A DNA stretch of 64,000 nt from Brevibacterium sp. ZH18 (GTDB lineage Bacteria; Actinomycetota; Actinomycetes; Actinomycetales; Brevibacteriaceae), in NCBI RefSeq assembly GCF_022748595.1, contig NZ_JALDSX010000006.1, positions 1 through 64,000 of the forward strand, given 5' to 3'. Positions 48,369 through 57,049 of this stretch are shown piece by piece. Within the stretch, counting starts at the first letter, position 1. Every line of letters starts with the position of its first letter. The notes under the pieces are model-generated. The model saw nothing but the letters and a program-made list of their open reading frames with translations, was not told the origin of the DNA and did no database searches. A program made the position numbers and the translations under genes.

Positions 48369-49175
48369 ATGCGTATTGCGAGATTTGTGCACCAGGATGA
48401 GCCCAAATACGGCGTCGTCGAAGGCGAAGCTCCGCAGATCGAGAACGGCACATGGGACACTTCGGGTCTCAGCCTCGCCGTTCTCGACCAGGATCCCTTC
48501 TTCGCTCCGGCCCAATCGACGGGGGAGCGGCTGAAGTTCGACGACGTTCGCCTCGTCAGTCCGATCCTGCCGCGGTCCAAGGTCATCGGCGTCGGCCGCA
48601 ACTTCGCCGACCACGCGGCCGAACTCGGCAACGAAGTTCCCGTCAGCCCGCTGACCTTCTTCAAGCCCAACACTTCGGTCATCGGTCCCGGCGATCCGAT
48701 CCGCCTGCCCTCCATCAGCGAATACGTCTCCTACGAGGCGGAGCTCGCCGTCGTCATCGGGCGCGTGGCCAAGGGCGTCAAGGCCGAGAACGCCTACGAC
48801 CACGTCCTCGGCTACACCGCCGGCAACGACGTGACCATGCGCGACATCCAGAAGGCCGACAAGCAGTGGTCGCGGGCCAAGGGCTTCGACACTTCCTGCC
48901 CACTGGGTCCCTGGATCGAAACCGAGATGGACGTCGACAGTCTGGGCATCCGCTCGTGGGTCGACGGAGATCTCAAGCAGGACGGCAACACTGAGGACTT
49001 CATCTTCGACATCCCGACTCTCATCGAACACCTCAGCGAGACCATCACGCTGCTGCCTGGCGACGTCATCCTCACCGGCACCCCAGCGGGTGTCGGCCAG
49101 ATCGTGGCCGGCAACCGGGTCGACATCGCCATCGACGGACTCGGCGTGCTGTCGAACCCCGTCATGGACGCCTGA
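48369..49175 (+). CDS. Fumarylacetoacetate hydrolase family protein
   Basis: A 268-aa protein with the FAH fold: GVGRNFADHAAELGNEVP, FFKPNTSVIGPGD and the metal-binding YEAELAVVIGR, then NDVTMRDIQKADKQW and ILTGTPAGVG. Members hydrolyse or decarboxylate oxo-acids (acylpyruvase, oxaloacetate decarboxylase). The open frame extends 333 bases upstream into hrpB, but the -10 box and family length fix the start at 48369. gltX follows closely. Confidence 0.9.
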   Translation: MRIARFVHQDEPKYGVVEGEAPQIENGTWDTSGLSLAVLDQDPFFAPAQSTGERLKFDDVRLVSPILPRSKVIGVGRNFADHAAELGNEVPVSPLTFFKPNTSVIGPGDPIRLPSISEYVSYEAELAVVIGRVAKGVKAENAYDHVLGYTAGNDVTMRDIQKADKQWSRAKGFDTSCPLGPWIETEMDVDSLGIRSWVDGDLKQDGNTEDFIFDIPTLIEHLSETITLLPGDVILTGTPAGVGQIVAGNRVDIAIDGLGVLSNPVMDA

Positions 49176-49220
49176 GCCACCGCACGACATTCAGCACCAC
49201 CTAACGACATAAGGACTACC

Positions 49221-50687
49221 GTGAGCGTCAAAGTTCGTTTCTGCCCATCACCCACCGGCACCCCGCACGTCGGAATGGTCCGCACCGCCCTGTTCAACTG
49301 GGCGTATGCGAAGCACACCGGCGGAAAGTTCGTCTTCCGCATCGAGGACACCGACGCGGCTCGCGACTCCGAGGAGAGCTTCGGTCAGGTCGTCGAAGCC
49401 ATGAAGTGGCTCGGCCTCGACTGGGACGAGGGCATCGACGTGGGCGGACCCGACGGGCCCTACCGCCAGTCCGAGCGCGGCGAGATCTACCAGGGCGTCA
49501 TCGAGAAGCTCAAGGCTGCCGGCCACATCTACGAGTCCTACTCGACGAACGAAGAGGTCGAAGCCCGCCACAAAGCTGCAGGCCGCGACCCGAAACTCGG
49601 CTACGACGGCTACGACCGCGACCTGACCCCTGAGCAGATCGCCGGTTTCAAGGCTGAGGGCCGCGAACCCGTATGGCGTGTGCGCATGCCCGCCGAGGAC
49701 GTCACCTTCACCGACCTCGTGCGCGGGGAGATTACCTTCCGCCCCGGCACCATCCCTGACTACGTCGTCGTCCGCGCGAACGGGCAGCCGCTGTACACCC
49801 TGGTCAACCCCGTCGACGACGCACTCATGGGCATCACCCATGTGCTGCGCGGCGAGGACCTGCTGTCGTCGACCCCGCGCCAGGTCGTGCTCTACGAAGC
49901 ACTCAAGGACATCGGCATCGCCGAGGCGACCCCCGAGTTCGGTCACCTGCCCTACGTCATGGGTGACGGCAACAAGAAGCTGTCCAAGCGCGATCCGCAG
50001 TCGAACCTGTTCCTCCACCGCGACAACGGCTTCATCCCCGAAGGCATGATCAATTACCTCGGCCTGCTCGGCTGGTCGATCGGCCCCGACCGTGACGTGT
50101 TCAGCGTCAAGGAGTTCGTCGAGGCCTTCGACATCCACGACGTCCTGCCCAACCCGGCCCGCTTCGACGTGAAGAAGGCCACGGCCATCAACGCCGACCA
50201 CATCCGCCTCCTCGAGGCCGATGACTTCCGCGACCGTCTGGTGCCCTATCTCCAGGCCGCCGAGGTGCTTCCCGAGAAGCCATCGGATGCTCAGCTGGAG
50301 ATCCTCAACCAGGCCGCACCCCTCGTCCAGACGCGGATGAACCTCCTCGCTGAGGCTCCTGATCTGCTCGCGTTCCTGTTCACGCCCGATTCCGAGCTGA
50401 CCATGGCAGAGGACGGGCTGAAGACGCTCAGGGATTCGGCTCCCGAGGTGCTGGCTGCCTCGATCGAGGTCCTCGAAGGAGTCGAGGACTGGACGACCGA
50501 TACGCTGCATTCTGTGCTCCAGGCGAAGCTCGTCGATGACATGGAGATCAAGCCGCGACTGGCCTTTGGTCCGTTGCGCGTGGCCGTGTCCGGACGCAAG
50601 GTCTCACCGCCGCTGTTCGAGTCCATGGAGATCCTCGGGAAGGAATCCTCACTCACGCGTCTGCGTGCGCTGGCGGCCTCACTGTGA
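49221..50687 (+). CDS. gltX: Glutamyl-tRNA synthetase (class I)
   Basis: A 488-aa aminoacyl-tRNA synthetase. The HIGH motif appears as [12 protein letters not shown] (about 8-19) and KMSKS as [13 protein letters not shown] (about 254-266). GTG start with AAGGA 5 nt upstream. Its substrate tRNA-Glu lies 1.6 kb downstream. Whether it is discriminating or also charges tRNA-Gln (the GatCAB route) cannot be told. Confidence 0.96.
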   Translation: MSVKVRFCPSPTGTPHVGMVRTALFNWAYAKHTGGKFVFRIEDTDAARDSEESFGQVVEAMKWLGLDWDEGIDVGGPDGPYRQSERGEIYQGVIEKLKAAGHIYESYSTNEEVEARHKAAGRDPKLGYDGYDRDLTPEQIAGFKAEGREPVWRVRMPAEDVTFTDLVRGEITFRPGTIPDYVVVRANGQPLYTLVNPVDDALMGITHVLRGEDLLSSTPRQVVLYEALKDIGIAEATPEFGHLPYVMGDGNKKLSKRDPQSNLFLHRDNGFIPEGMINYLGLLGWSIGPDRDVFSVKEFVEAFDIHDVLPNPARFDVKKATAINADHIRLLEADDFRDRLVPYLQAAEVLPEKPSDAQLEILNQAAPLVQTRMNLLAEAPDLLAFLFTPDSELTMAEDGLKTLRDSAPEVLAASIEVLEGVEDWTTDTLHSVLQAKLVDDMEIKPRLAFGPLRVAVSGRKVSPPLFESMEILGKESSLTRLRALAASL

Positions 50688-52054
50688 CAAGTCCGAAGCA
50701 GTCGGCGGGCGGGAACCAATGGTCGGGTCTGAGGCAGCAGAGCTGGAGGCGTGGGGGACTGCACTTCAGAGATGTGACCCTCGACGTTCCCTTCGACCAT
50801 TTCGGTGGGGGACAGGCGAAGTCTGCAGCTGCCTCGTTGGCGGCACCGCTGAGTGCCAAGCCCAAGGGCGGCCCCGCCAGCATTGAGGTCTTCGCGCGGA
50901 TCGCCGCCACCGAGGCGGACAGTCAGAAGCCGTACCTCGTCTTCCTCCAGGGCGGACCCGGGGTGGAAGCACCCCGACCGACGACCCCCGTGGGCGGGTC
51001 CACGTGGCTGGCCCGTGCACTCGAAGAGTTCCAGGTCGTCATGTTCGACCAGCGCGGCACCGGGAAGTCGAGTCCCATCGGCTCCGTCGAGGGTCGGATC
51101 ACCGGCCTCGACGCAGTCGGAGACGATCCCGCGGACATCGCCGAGGCGCTCAGTCACTATCGAGCCGACTCGATCGTCGAGGACGCTGAGATCCTGCGTG
51201 AGGCACTCGGTGTGGACACCTGGTCGCTGCTGGGTCAGTCGTTCGGCGGCTTCACCGCTCTGCGCTATGTCTCCGCACACTCGAAATCGCTCGATGAGGT
51301 CTACTTCACCGGCGGTCTGCCGGCGGTCGACACCGATCCGGTCACCGTGTACGCGAGAACCTGGGAGGGGATGAAGCGCAAGTCGGAGCAGTACTACCGT
51401 GCCTTCCCCGGCGACCGTGCCAAGCTCGCAAACCTCATCGACCTCGCCGAGGCTGAGGGCGGCGTTACGCTGCCCGGTGGGGCGCGTGCGACAGCCGAGC
51501 GCATCCGACTGCTCGGGCACTTCCTTGGGGCCTCCGACGGTCCCGAGAAGCTGCACTATCTTCTCGACCAGGACCCCGCCTCGGCGGCATTCCGGCATGA
51601 TCTGGCGGCGGCTCTGCCGTTCTCCGGACGCAACCCGCTCTACGCGATCGTGCATGAATCCTGCTGGGCCGACGGCACTGTCACCGATTGGGCTGCCAGG
51701 CGGGCGATGCCCGACGAGGTGCGGGCCGACCCGACACTGTTGGCCGGTGAGCACGCCGGACCGGAGTCTATGTCCGAGGACCCTGAACTGATGCCCTTCG
51801 CCGAGGTGGCTCAACTGGTGGCACAGCACGAATGGCCCCAGCTCTACGATGTTGATGCCCTGCGGGCGTCGACGGTGCGCGGCGCGGCAGCGGTGTACTT
51901 CGAGGATGCGTATGTCCCACCCGAGTTCTCGCTGGCCACGGCCGACCTCCTCGGCGGGGTCAAGCCGTGGGTGACGAATGAGTACGAGCACAACGGACTT
52001 CGCGCCGACGGATACCGGGTGCTCGACCGTCTCATCTCCCTGGCTCGAGGTTGA
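50684..52054 (+). CDS. Alpha/beta hydrolase, proline iminopeptidase-like (S33)
   Basis: A 456-aa hydrolase. The oxyanion motif [11 protein letters not shown] (about 88-98) and the nucleophile elbow [13 protein letters not shown] (about 184-196) place it in the S33 prolyl aminopeptidase group; the C-terminal His is in [13 protein letters not shown]. It would release N-terminal proline or related residues from peptides. The GTG overlaps the gltX stop (GTGA). Confidence 0.88.
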   Translation: MTSPKQSAGGNQWSGLRQQSWRRGGLHFRDVTLDVPFDHFGGGQAKSAAASLAAPLSAKPKGGPASIEVFARIAATEADSQKPYLVFLQGGPGVEAPRPTTPVGGSTWLARALEEFQVVMFDQRGTGKSSPIGSVEGRITGLDAVGDDPADIAEALSHYRADSIVEDAEILREALGVDTWSLLGQSFGGFTALRYVSAHSKSLDEVYFTGGLPAVDTDPVTVYARTWEGMKRKSEQYYRAFPGDRAKLANLIDLAEAEGGVTLPGGARATAERIRLLGHFLGASDGPEKLHYLLDQDPASAAFRHDLAAALPFSGRNPLYAIVHESCWADGTVTDWAARRAMPDEVRADPTLLAGEHAGPESMSEDPELMPFAEVAQLVAQHEWPQLYDVDALRASTVRGAAAVYFEDAYVPPEFSLATADLLGGVKPWVTNEYEHNGLRADGYRVLDRLISLARG

Positions 52055-52134
52055 ATTCGCCCCGGGTGGGGCTGTGTTCGCCGCTGCAGGGGCTGAGTGT
52101 TAAGAAGGTCACACCGAAAATGAGCCCCTCTGAT

Positions 52135-52164
52135 TTGGAGTCGGGCGGGGGGTTTGTGTAGAGT
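52135..52164 (+). promoter_or_regulatory. Predicted tRNA promoter
   Basis: TTGGAG (52135-52140), an 18-bp spacer and TAGAGT (52159-52164), about 50 nt before tRNA-Gln. Confidence 0.5.
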
Positions 52165-52214
52165 TATATCTCGTTGCTCAGGGTAATTCCTCCGGGGATT
52201 GGCTTGAAAAACAT

Positions 52215-52286
52215 TGGGGTATGGTGTAATTGGCAGCACGAGTGTTTCTGGTACATTTAGTCTAGGTTCAAGTCCTGGTACCCCAG
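52215..52286 (+). tRNA. tRNA-Gln (anticodon CUG)
   Basis: 72 nt. Acceptor stem TGGGGTA pairs with TACCCCA (52279-52285); discriminator G. Anticodon arm AGTGT-TTCTGGT-ACATT, loop bases 34-36 are CTG. T-arm GTTCAAGTC. CCA is not encoded. Confidence 0.93.
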
Positions 52287-52326
52287 CGAACAGCATCGGG
52301 TCTATGACTCTGAGCTGTTTATATTG

Positions 52327-52399
52327 GCCCCCGTCGTCTAGTGGCCTAGGACGCTGCCCTCTCAAGGCGGAAACGGCAGTTCGAACCTGCTCGGGGGTA
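52327..52399 (+). tRNA. tRNA-Glu (anticodon CUC)
   Basis: 73 nt. Acceptor GCCCCCG pairs with CGGGGGT (52392-52398, first pair G-U); discriminator A. Anticodon arm CTGCC-CTCTCAA-GGCGG, anticodon CTC. T-loop TTCGAAC. CCA not encoded. It lies 40 nt after tRNA-Gln, and the accessory island starts directly after it. Confidence 0.93.
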
Positions 52400-52439
52400 C
52401 GGTTGAGTCCCGCATCGAGGAATCGGTGTGGGGCTCGCT

Positions 52440-53135
52440 CTAATTCACAGGGGTTTTTCGCAGGCTTTGGGTTATAGGGGTTATAGGCCAAAATGTGTGT
52501 ATAGGTAGGGCATATCCCATCGAGCACTCCTGCCTCTTTCGCCGTGATTCGCCACCCCACGCCTTCTGAAGCCCGTTGCCCTCCTCGATGCTGAATGACG
52601 ACGAATACATCAGTGACGTTGTTTCCCGACGACCAGTCTCTGGCCCCTCGATGACGCGGTCGGGTTTCTTCTCCCACGCAGCGGCTGTGACGAATGGCCA
52701 GCGATCCTTGGTCGCCTGGGTCTGCCGGTAGAGCGGCCAGTCGACTCCCCGGCAGGCATGATCGATGGGCAGAGCCCTGTGGTGGCGGAGGAAGTCCTTG
52801 ATTATCTTGTTCGGGTCTCCTTCTAGCGCATTCGCCGTCCACGAGATGTCGTAACGGTCCAGGCCGAGTGTCAGCTAGGCAAGGAGCTAACCGTCACGGA
52901 TGAGCCCGGCGTGGAGTTTATGGTCCCGACGGGTACGCAGACGTGTACCAGCAGTGTTGATCTGGTCTGACGTATGGATCGCCCCCGGTTTGCTATCCAA
53001 CTTCCGGAAATTCACCGCCCGCCACGTGTCGAGGCGGCGTTCCCTTTCGCGGCTTTCGAGCTGAGCGCGTTCGGTCAGGATCGCGGCGCCCAGCGCAACT
53101 AGCACGATGAAGGCCGAAGTGACCGCAATGAAGTC
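52440..53135 (-). pseudogene. Decayed reading frame(s) of phage/mobile origin, broken by TAG codons
   Basis: One minus-strand frame reads from 53135 to 52440 through TAG codons at 52889-52887 and 52877-52875, with another TAG just upstream (53138-53136). The first part has a membrane helix (FIAVTSAFIVLVALGAAIL) then a charged coil (ESRERERRLDTWRAVNF). The last 144 codons (LDRYDISWTANALEGDPNK..., RVIEGPETG) lack a good start. I do not recognise either part. Protein-like composition over about 230 codons suggests real genes now broken, either one or two. Confidence 0.5.
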
Positions 53136-53189
53136 CTAGGTTTCCACGAACTCATCCAAGCAAGAACTCGGTAGCCATAAGGAGAACGC

Positions 53190-53459
53190 ATGAGTTGGGA
53201 CGACAAAGCAGCAGCGAAAGCCTACGAACTCGGCTCAAGTGAGAAACAAAGCAGATGGTTCTAGGAAAGCGCAACACAGCAACGATCAACCCTGGAAACG
53301 CCGGAATCAGTGGAACGAGCAGCTGAGGTGATTTGGGATCGCAACCACGGGCCCGCAGAGAAGCCCGTCACGTGGGAAATGCCGCCCGAAGAGATCCGTG
53401 AACTGTGGCGCGACGATGCACGCGCCGTGATTGCCGCACTTAACCGCAAAAAGAGGTGA
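53190..53459 (+). pseudogene. Small phage-like gene interrupted by an in-frame TAG
   Basis: A good ribosome site (AAGGAGAAC) and ATG start a frame MSWDDKAAAKAYELGSSEKQ that stops at TAG (53262-53264, codon 25). It then continues in the same frame for 64 more sense codons (ETPESVERAAEVIWDRNHG, EIRELWRDDARAVIAAL) to TGA. The second half has the Trp/Arg-rich look of small phage proteins. The TGA overlaps the GTG of the next gene, so the full 90-codon unit was once a working gene. Confidence 0.6.
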
Positions 53460-53689
53460 CTAGGAACGACGACATCACCCGCATCTACGGGCCAGGCGCG
53501 AACCGCAACTGGTGGGGCGTCGCGCGCTGGCGTTGGCTGCTCAGTAGCGGCCAATACGTGCGGTCAGGAGAACAGTGCAGCGCACGTGCCGTGATGCCGC
53601 TGGGGCTTCGTGTCGTCGGGGAGGCTGGGCCGGGAGTAGTCGACTTCAACCGCAAGCGCCCGGGGAATAGACTGCGGGAGAAGGGCTGA
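53456..53689 (+). CDS. Small hypothetical protein, phage-like
   Basis: 77 aa, GTG start overlapping the previous stop (GTGA), as in packed phage gene clusters. It has an aromatic, basic core (NRNWWGVARWRWLLSSGQY). No family recognised. Confidence 0.5.
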   Translation: MTRNDDITRIYGPGANRNWWGVARWRWLLSSGQYVRSGEQCSARAVMPLGLRVVGEAGPGVVDFNRKRPGNRLREKG

Positions 53690-53903
53690 TCAGGCTCGAA
53701 GCCCGGCAGCGCATCATCATTTCTGTTACACAACTGCGATAGTTACCACAATTTGAGTGCAAGTAGCCGCCACTCTTCGTCGCGTCCTAGCGGATCGAGC
53801 AGTCAACCCAGAAAGATTGCGCTTTTGCAACATCTGACATTGCCGGAAAGATCGGTTGCAGAGACGAAAGACTATCGATAGCGTGACTGGCGTCATATCC
53901 CCT
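53690..53903. other. Intergenic region before the secreted-protein gene
   Basis: No gene seen. Clearly more A/T-rich than the chromosome around it. It presumably carries the promoter of the secreted-protein gene; I could not fix a convincing -35/-10 pair. Confidence 0.35.
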
Positions 53904-53940
53904 AAAGAAGGTGACAGGTCAAAAAGAAGGTGACAGGTCA
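53904..53940 (+). repeat. Duplicated 18-bp ribosome-binding segment
   Basis: AAAGAAGGTGACAGGTCA occurs at 53904-53921 and 53923-53940. Each copy carries a Shine-Dalgarno (GAAGGTGA). The second is correctly placed for the ATG at 53941. Confidence 0.9.
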
Positions 53941-54492
53941 ATGAGGATCCTTAAAGCAACGAACGTTGGTGTCGCTGCCGCACTAGCACTCTCTCTCACC
54001 CTCGGCGCGGGCGGTGCGGCCTCAGCAACGCCAACAGACTCGGGCGCAAACAACTCCGTGAGCATTGATACTAAACCGACGAGTCATCAAGAGTTCTACG
54101 ACGAACTCAAGGCATCAGACCTCCCCTCGAAGGACGTCAAAATCGACGGCCAAGCCGCGACTGAGTTCGACCTCGGTGAAGGCATTTCGATTACAGTCCC
54201 GAAGCCACAGTCCGGGCTATCGCCTCAACTGAGTGGCAAGATGAACAGCAAGGGCGAGCCGATAATTTACTTCAATCAGTCGGATCAGAAGAAGATCAAG
54301 AAGGTCGGTAAAGCCGCTTTCTCAGCACTCGGCGTCTTCCTGAAAGGGAAGCTCCTCACGAAATTCCTTGGTACGACCGCGCTTAGCTCTATCGCGTCGT
54401 TCCTCGAGGACGATGGAATTTGCAAAGGTGGAAAGACACTTAGAGTCACAGGTACCGCCGACGGAGCGCTGAAGGAGATCAAATGCGTGTAA
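53941..54492 (+). CDS. Secreted cationic protein, bacteriocin-like candidate
   Basis: 183 aa. A Sec signal peptide (residues 1-29, cleavage after AAS-A) precedes a mature protein of about 154 aa. Its first half is acidic/neutral. The second half holds a Lys-rich amphipathic stretch (KKIKKVGKAAFSALGVFLKG, about residues 119-138), then LLTKFLGTTALSSIASFL and two Cys near the C-terminus. The next gene overlaps it and encodes a two-helix membrane protein, the usual layout of a secreted antimicrobial with immunity. I do not recognise the family. An upstream GTG at 53911 lies in the repeat and is not used. Confidence 0.7.
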   Translation: MRILKATNVGVAAALALSLTLGAGGAASATPTDSGANNSVSIDTKPTSHQEFYDELKASDLPSKDVKIDGQAATEFDLGEGISITVPKPQSGLSPQLSGKMNSKGEPIIYFNQSDQKKIKKVGKAAFSALGVFLKGKLLTKFLGTTALSSIASFLEDDGICKGGKTLRVTGTADGALKEIKCV

Positions 54493-54737
54493 GTGACGAA
54501 CTGACCGCGGATCCGACTGTGTCAGAAATCAAGGCACGGCGAGTCAAATGGTTCCTCATAAACTCCGGAATCGTGGCCCTCGCAGCTGCGGTGCTATGGG
54601 CGCTTGGCGGGGCTGGGACACAATTCGTGTTGCCTCTCCCGTTGCTCCTACTGATCGTCGGAGTCTTGGTGTTCGCTGTCTGGGAAACCGTCGCTTACTA
54701 CCTGGATAAGCGCAAACATCTAGGCAACACTTCATAG
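54483..54737 (+). CDS. Two-helix membrane protein, immunity-like
   Basis: 84 aa. A charged N-terminus (DELTADPTVSEIKARRVKW) is followed by two hydrophobic helices (FLINSGIVALAAAVLWALG and FVLPLPLLLLIVGVLVFAVW) and a basic tail. The ATG overlaps the end of the secreted-protein gene by 10 bases, so the two are translated together. Small membrane proteins coupled this way often protect the producer from its own bacteriocin. The role is inferred from context only. Confidence 0.65.
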   Translation: MRVSDELTADPTVSEIKARRVKWFLINSGIVALAAAVLWALGGAGTQFVLPLPLLLLIVGVLVFAVWETVAYYLDKRKHLGNTS

Positions 54738-54883
54738 GACGGCTGGGGCGAACGCATAATTCAGCTAGCCCTCGCAGTAGGGGGCCGTGCAGTGCCCGAT
54801 CGTAGAAGCATGGGGATTCCGATTCAACAGATCGAGATCCCTTCTTCTATGCGGCCTCAGAGTCACCATGCATTGCAGTTCTT

Positions 54884-55135
54884 CTACCGCCCCTGCTGTC
54901 GCTCAAACGCGAACTGTTCCGCACGTACCTGACTGACCCGCTCTACAACATCCGGGCTACACCTGTAAGCGGCATCCGTGTCGACCAACCCCTCCAGTAC
55001 GACGGCGTACTTCTCTGGTGGAAGGTCGATGCGTCGGCACAACGCGTCACGGGCTGCAGAGGTGTGCGCAGTCTTCTCCAGGTCGAGGATCATCCGATCA
55101 TGCTCGGAGGGTTCGTTCACGGTGCCAGGGACCAT
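54884..55135 (-). CDS. DUF3263-like protein
   Basis: 83 aa. The pattern SEHDRMILDLEKTAHTSAAR, then DLPPEKYAVVLEGLVDTDAA and VVERVSQVRAEQ resembles DUF3263, a helical domain found in actinobacteria and their phages. It is on the opposite strand to the secreted-protein genes. The start is unsure: ATG at 55135 or GTG at 55120. Confidence 0.55.
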   Translation of the reverse strand: MVPGTVNEPSEHDRMILDLEKTAHTSAARDALCRRIDLPPEKYAVVLEGLVDTDAAYRCSPDVVERVSQVRAEQFAFERQQGR

Positions 55136-55265
55136 ACGGGCCAGTGTGGCGTGGGGGACTGAGTTTCATGCTTTCGTGCGATGTGGAGCTGACTCGTGAC
55201 TCAGTAGTCTCAAAGCCTCTCCTCACGATGAGCGATATTTTGATATGAGAATTAAGGGCTTGACG

Positions 55266-55604
55266 ATGAAACTACTGAGCTCCAAGGCCAGGGCGCTGTG
55301 CGCAGTTCCTCTTGCCTGCGCCATCGCGCTCACTGGAGTGGGTCCCGCGTCCGCGATTGATGATCAATCAGTGCAATCGGCGCCAGTTTCCCCGACAGAA
55401 CTAGCCGAGGAGCGACCTGATGATGCGGTCGTCTGCACCGAGGGCCAGGCTTTAGTCAAAGTTCTTGATTCCGAGAACTTAAAGATCGAGTCCACCGTAC
55501 CGCAAGCCGCGGGTCGCGACATTGATTGCAACCGCGACGCACCCGCCAAGACTCCGTATTGCTTCCGGGTGGGAATTCCTAGAGTCAAGGCGGTGCTGAG
55601 CTAG
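55266..55604 (+). CDS. Small secreted protein with three mature Cys
   Basis: 112-113 aa. The signal peptide (MKLLSSKARALCAVPLACAI, cleavage near GPASA, about residue 30) precedes an acidic, Pro-containing stretch and a C-terminal part with three Cys (VVCTEG, DIDCNR, PYCFR). The ATG at 55266 has AAGGG 8 nt upstream. No family recognised. It sits in the same A/T-rich island as the other secreted protein. Confidence 0.62.
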   Translation: MKLLSSKARALCAVPLACAIALTGVGPASAIDDQSVQSAPVSPTELAEERPDDAVVCTEGQALVKVLDSENLKIESTVPQAAGRDIDCNRDAPAKTPYCFRVGIPRVKAVLS

Positions 55605-55905
55605 ACAGATCTGTCAACGATTGCGCCATACCGGTAGGCAGATTTGTTGAGCTGCGTATACTGCATAGGCACTCGATGCTGCTACAACAGCACTCACCTA
55701 TTGCTTGACGGATGAGCAAGTCCTCAAGAACTCCAAATTGAGACCTTCTGATGCTTGGGTGTGCGGACCCTCTCCTGCTGATCAGCGGCTTCCTATGTTG
55801 CAGTGTGTTCCACGTCTGTGCGCTGGTTCATACCAGTGCCCTCAATCTTTGCCTCATCCGAGGGGAGCAAGGCTGGTTTATATCCCGCAACGCTGGCTGT
55901 CCGCG
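55605..55905. other. Intergenic region at the right edge of the island
   Basis: No convincing gene, tRNA or clear terminator. Composition shifts back from A/T-rich to the chromosomal norm. I looked for a second copy of the tRNA 3' ends (possible attachment site) and found none. Confidence 0.35.
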
Positions 55906-56883
55906 TCAGCGGTTGATGGAGTCCGCAATCCTCTTCGTGTTCTCGGCGGTCTTGACGCTCGACACAATGAGCTCGAGAGCCAGGCGGACGAAGATCACCC
56001 ACAGTGCGGGTACGATCCACCCGAAGATGATCGCCAGGATCAGCGGCCACGGGCTGAAGCTCGGTCCGCCTACCATGTAACTGTTGGCGGCACCCGCAGC
56101 GGCGCCTGCGGCAATGCTGGCGACGATGGTGGCCAGCCAGGACAGGCCTGCCACGACGATGACGATGATGTAGATGAAACCGGCCCAGCGAATCGCAATG
56201 AAATTGTCGAACCGGAAGTCAAACAGCGATTTGAAGAAGCCGCTGCCCTGGTGTGTGCCGGGCTGAGGAGCACCTGCGTGCTGGCCCGGCTGACCGTAGT
56301 GTCCCTGCTGGCCCGGCTGACCGTAGTGTCCCTGCTGGTTGTAGGCCGCGGGCTGGCCGTAACCGGTCTGGGGGTTCTGTGAACCGGCGTAACCGGCCTG
56401 GGGGTTCTGTGAACCGGCGTAGGCGGCCTGAGGATTCTGTGAACCGGCGAAGTCGCCCTGCGGATACTGCGAGTATGCCTGGTTCTGGTCGTACTGACCG
56501 GACTGATGGTTCTGCGCGTATCCCTGCTGGCTGCCCTGATCATATTGTGCAGTCTGTTCAGGCTGGCTGAACTGGGCACCCTGCCCGTATTGGGCGGATC
56601 CGGCATACGACTGGTCGGAGTCGAATCGGCGTGTATCGCCTTGGCCTTGATCGCCCTGCCCGGAAGCTCCAAGCCCTGAATCGCCCAACCCCGAATCGCC
56701 CAGCCCCGACTGGTCCTGAGCCTGCGGCGAATCTGGGTGAATGTGCTCATCGGGGGCATCGAAGTCGGGGGAGACGTGCTGTTCCTCGGCGGCGAGATGA
56801 TCGCCTGAGATGCCCTGATCGGGAGTGGTGTTCTGGTTGTTCTCTGCGTCCGAATCGAAATTCGGGTTCTGTGGTGTCGACAT
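55906..56883 (-). CDS. DUF4282-type membrane protein with Gln/Gly/Tyr repeats
   Basis: A 325-aa protein. The first 205 residues are disordered: acidic start, a GLGDS repeat block, then Gln/Gly/Tyr/Pro-rich repeats including three YAGSQNPQ-type decapeptides and two QQGHYGQPG nonapeptides. The C-terminal 115 residues are a DUF4282 domain (FFKSLFDFRFDNFIAIRWAG) with two helices and the conserved VSSVKTAENTK end. The ATG at 56883 has GGAGG 6 nt upstream; an ATG at 56889 is too close to it. Function unknown, likely at the cell envelope. Confidence 0.85.
   Translation of the reverse strand: MSTPQNPNFDSDAENNQNTTPDQGISGDHLAAEEQHVSPDFDAPDEHIHPDSPQAQDQSGLGDSGLGDSGLGASGQGDQGQGDTRRFDSDQSYAGSAQYGQGAQFSQPEQTAQYDQGSQQGYAQNHQSGQYDQNQAYSQYPQGDFAGSQNPQAAYAGSQNPQAGYAGSQNPQTGYGQPAAYNQQGHYGQPGQQGHYGQPGQHAGAPQPGTHQGSGFFKSLFDFRFDNFIAIRWAGFIYIIVIVVAGLSWLATIVASIAAGAAAGAANSYMVGGPSFSPWPLILAIIFGWIVPALWVIFVRLALELIVSSVKTAENTKRIADSINR
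56281..56334 (-). repeat. Two 27-bp tandem copies in the DUF4282 gene
   Basis: CTGGCCCGGCTGACCGTAGT-based units at 56281-56307 and 56308-56334, identical, coding for the QQGHYGQPG nonapeptides. Confidence 0.9.
56371..56460 (-). repeat. Three 30-bp tandem copies in the DUF4282 gene
   Basis: Units at 56371-56400, 56401-56430 and 56431-56460 code for YAGSQNPQAG-type decapeptides. The first two differ at few bases. Confidence 0.9.
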
Positions 56884-56992
56884 ATCCATCCTCCATGCGA
56901 ATTGAGAACCAGTAGTCGCAACCTATCAGGGCAAACAGTGCTGTCGCTGAGCACTCACAGTCGGACGTAACAGTCGGACTTCATGGTCGGAC

Positions 56993-57042
56993 GTCATGGT
57001 CGGCAGTGGTTGAGTTCGTCATGGTCGGCAGTGGTTGAGTTC
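56993..57042. repeat. Two 25-bp tandem copies downstream of galM
   Basis: A perfect 25-bp unit beginning GTCATGGTCGGCAGTGGTTG at 56993-57017 and 57018-57042. Shorter related fragments (GTCGGAC..., CATGGTCGG) precede it from about 56960. Confidence 0.92.
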
Positions 57043-57049
57043 AGACGGA

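Noticed and set aside
51844-52842. Long minus-strand open frame spanning the hydrolase end and both tRNAs
   Set aside because: It reads through tRNA genes and antisense to a clear gene; composition is not protein-like. The real remnant nearby is in a different frame (52440-53135).
52400-55905. Duplicate of a tRNA 3' end as a right attachment site
   Set aside because: I scanned for copies of the tRNA-Glu and tRNA-Gln 3' segments and found none.
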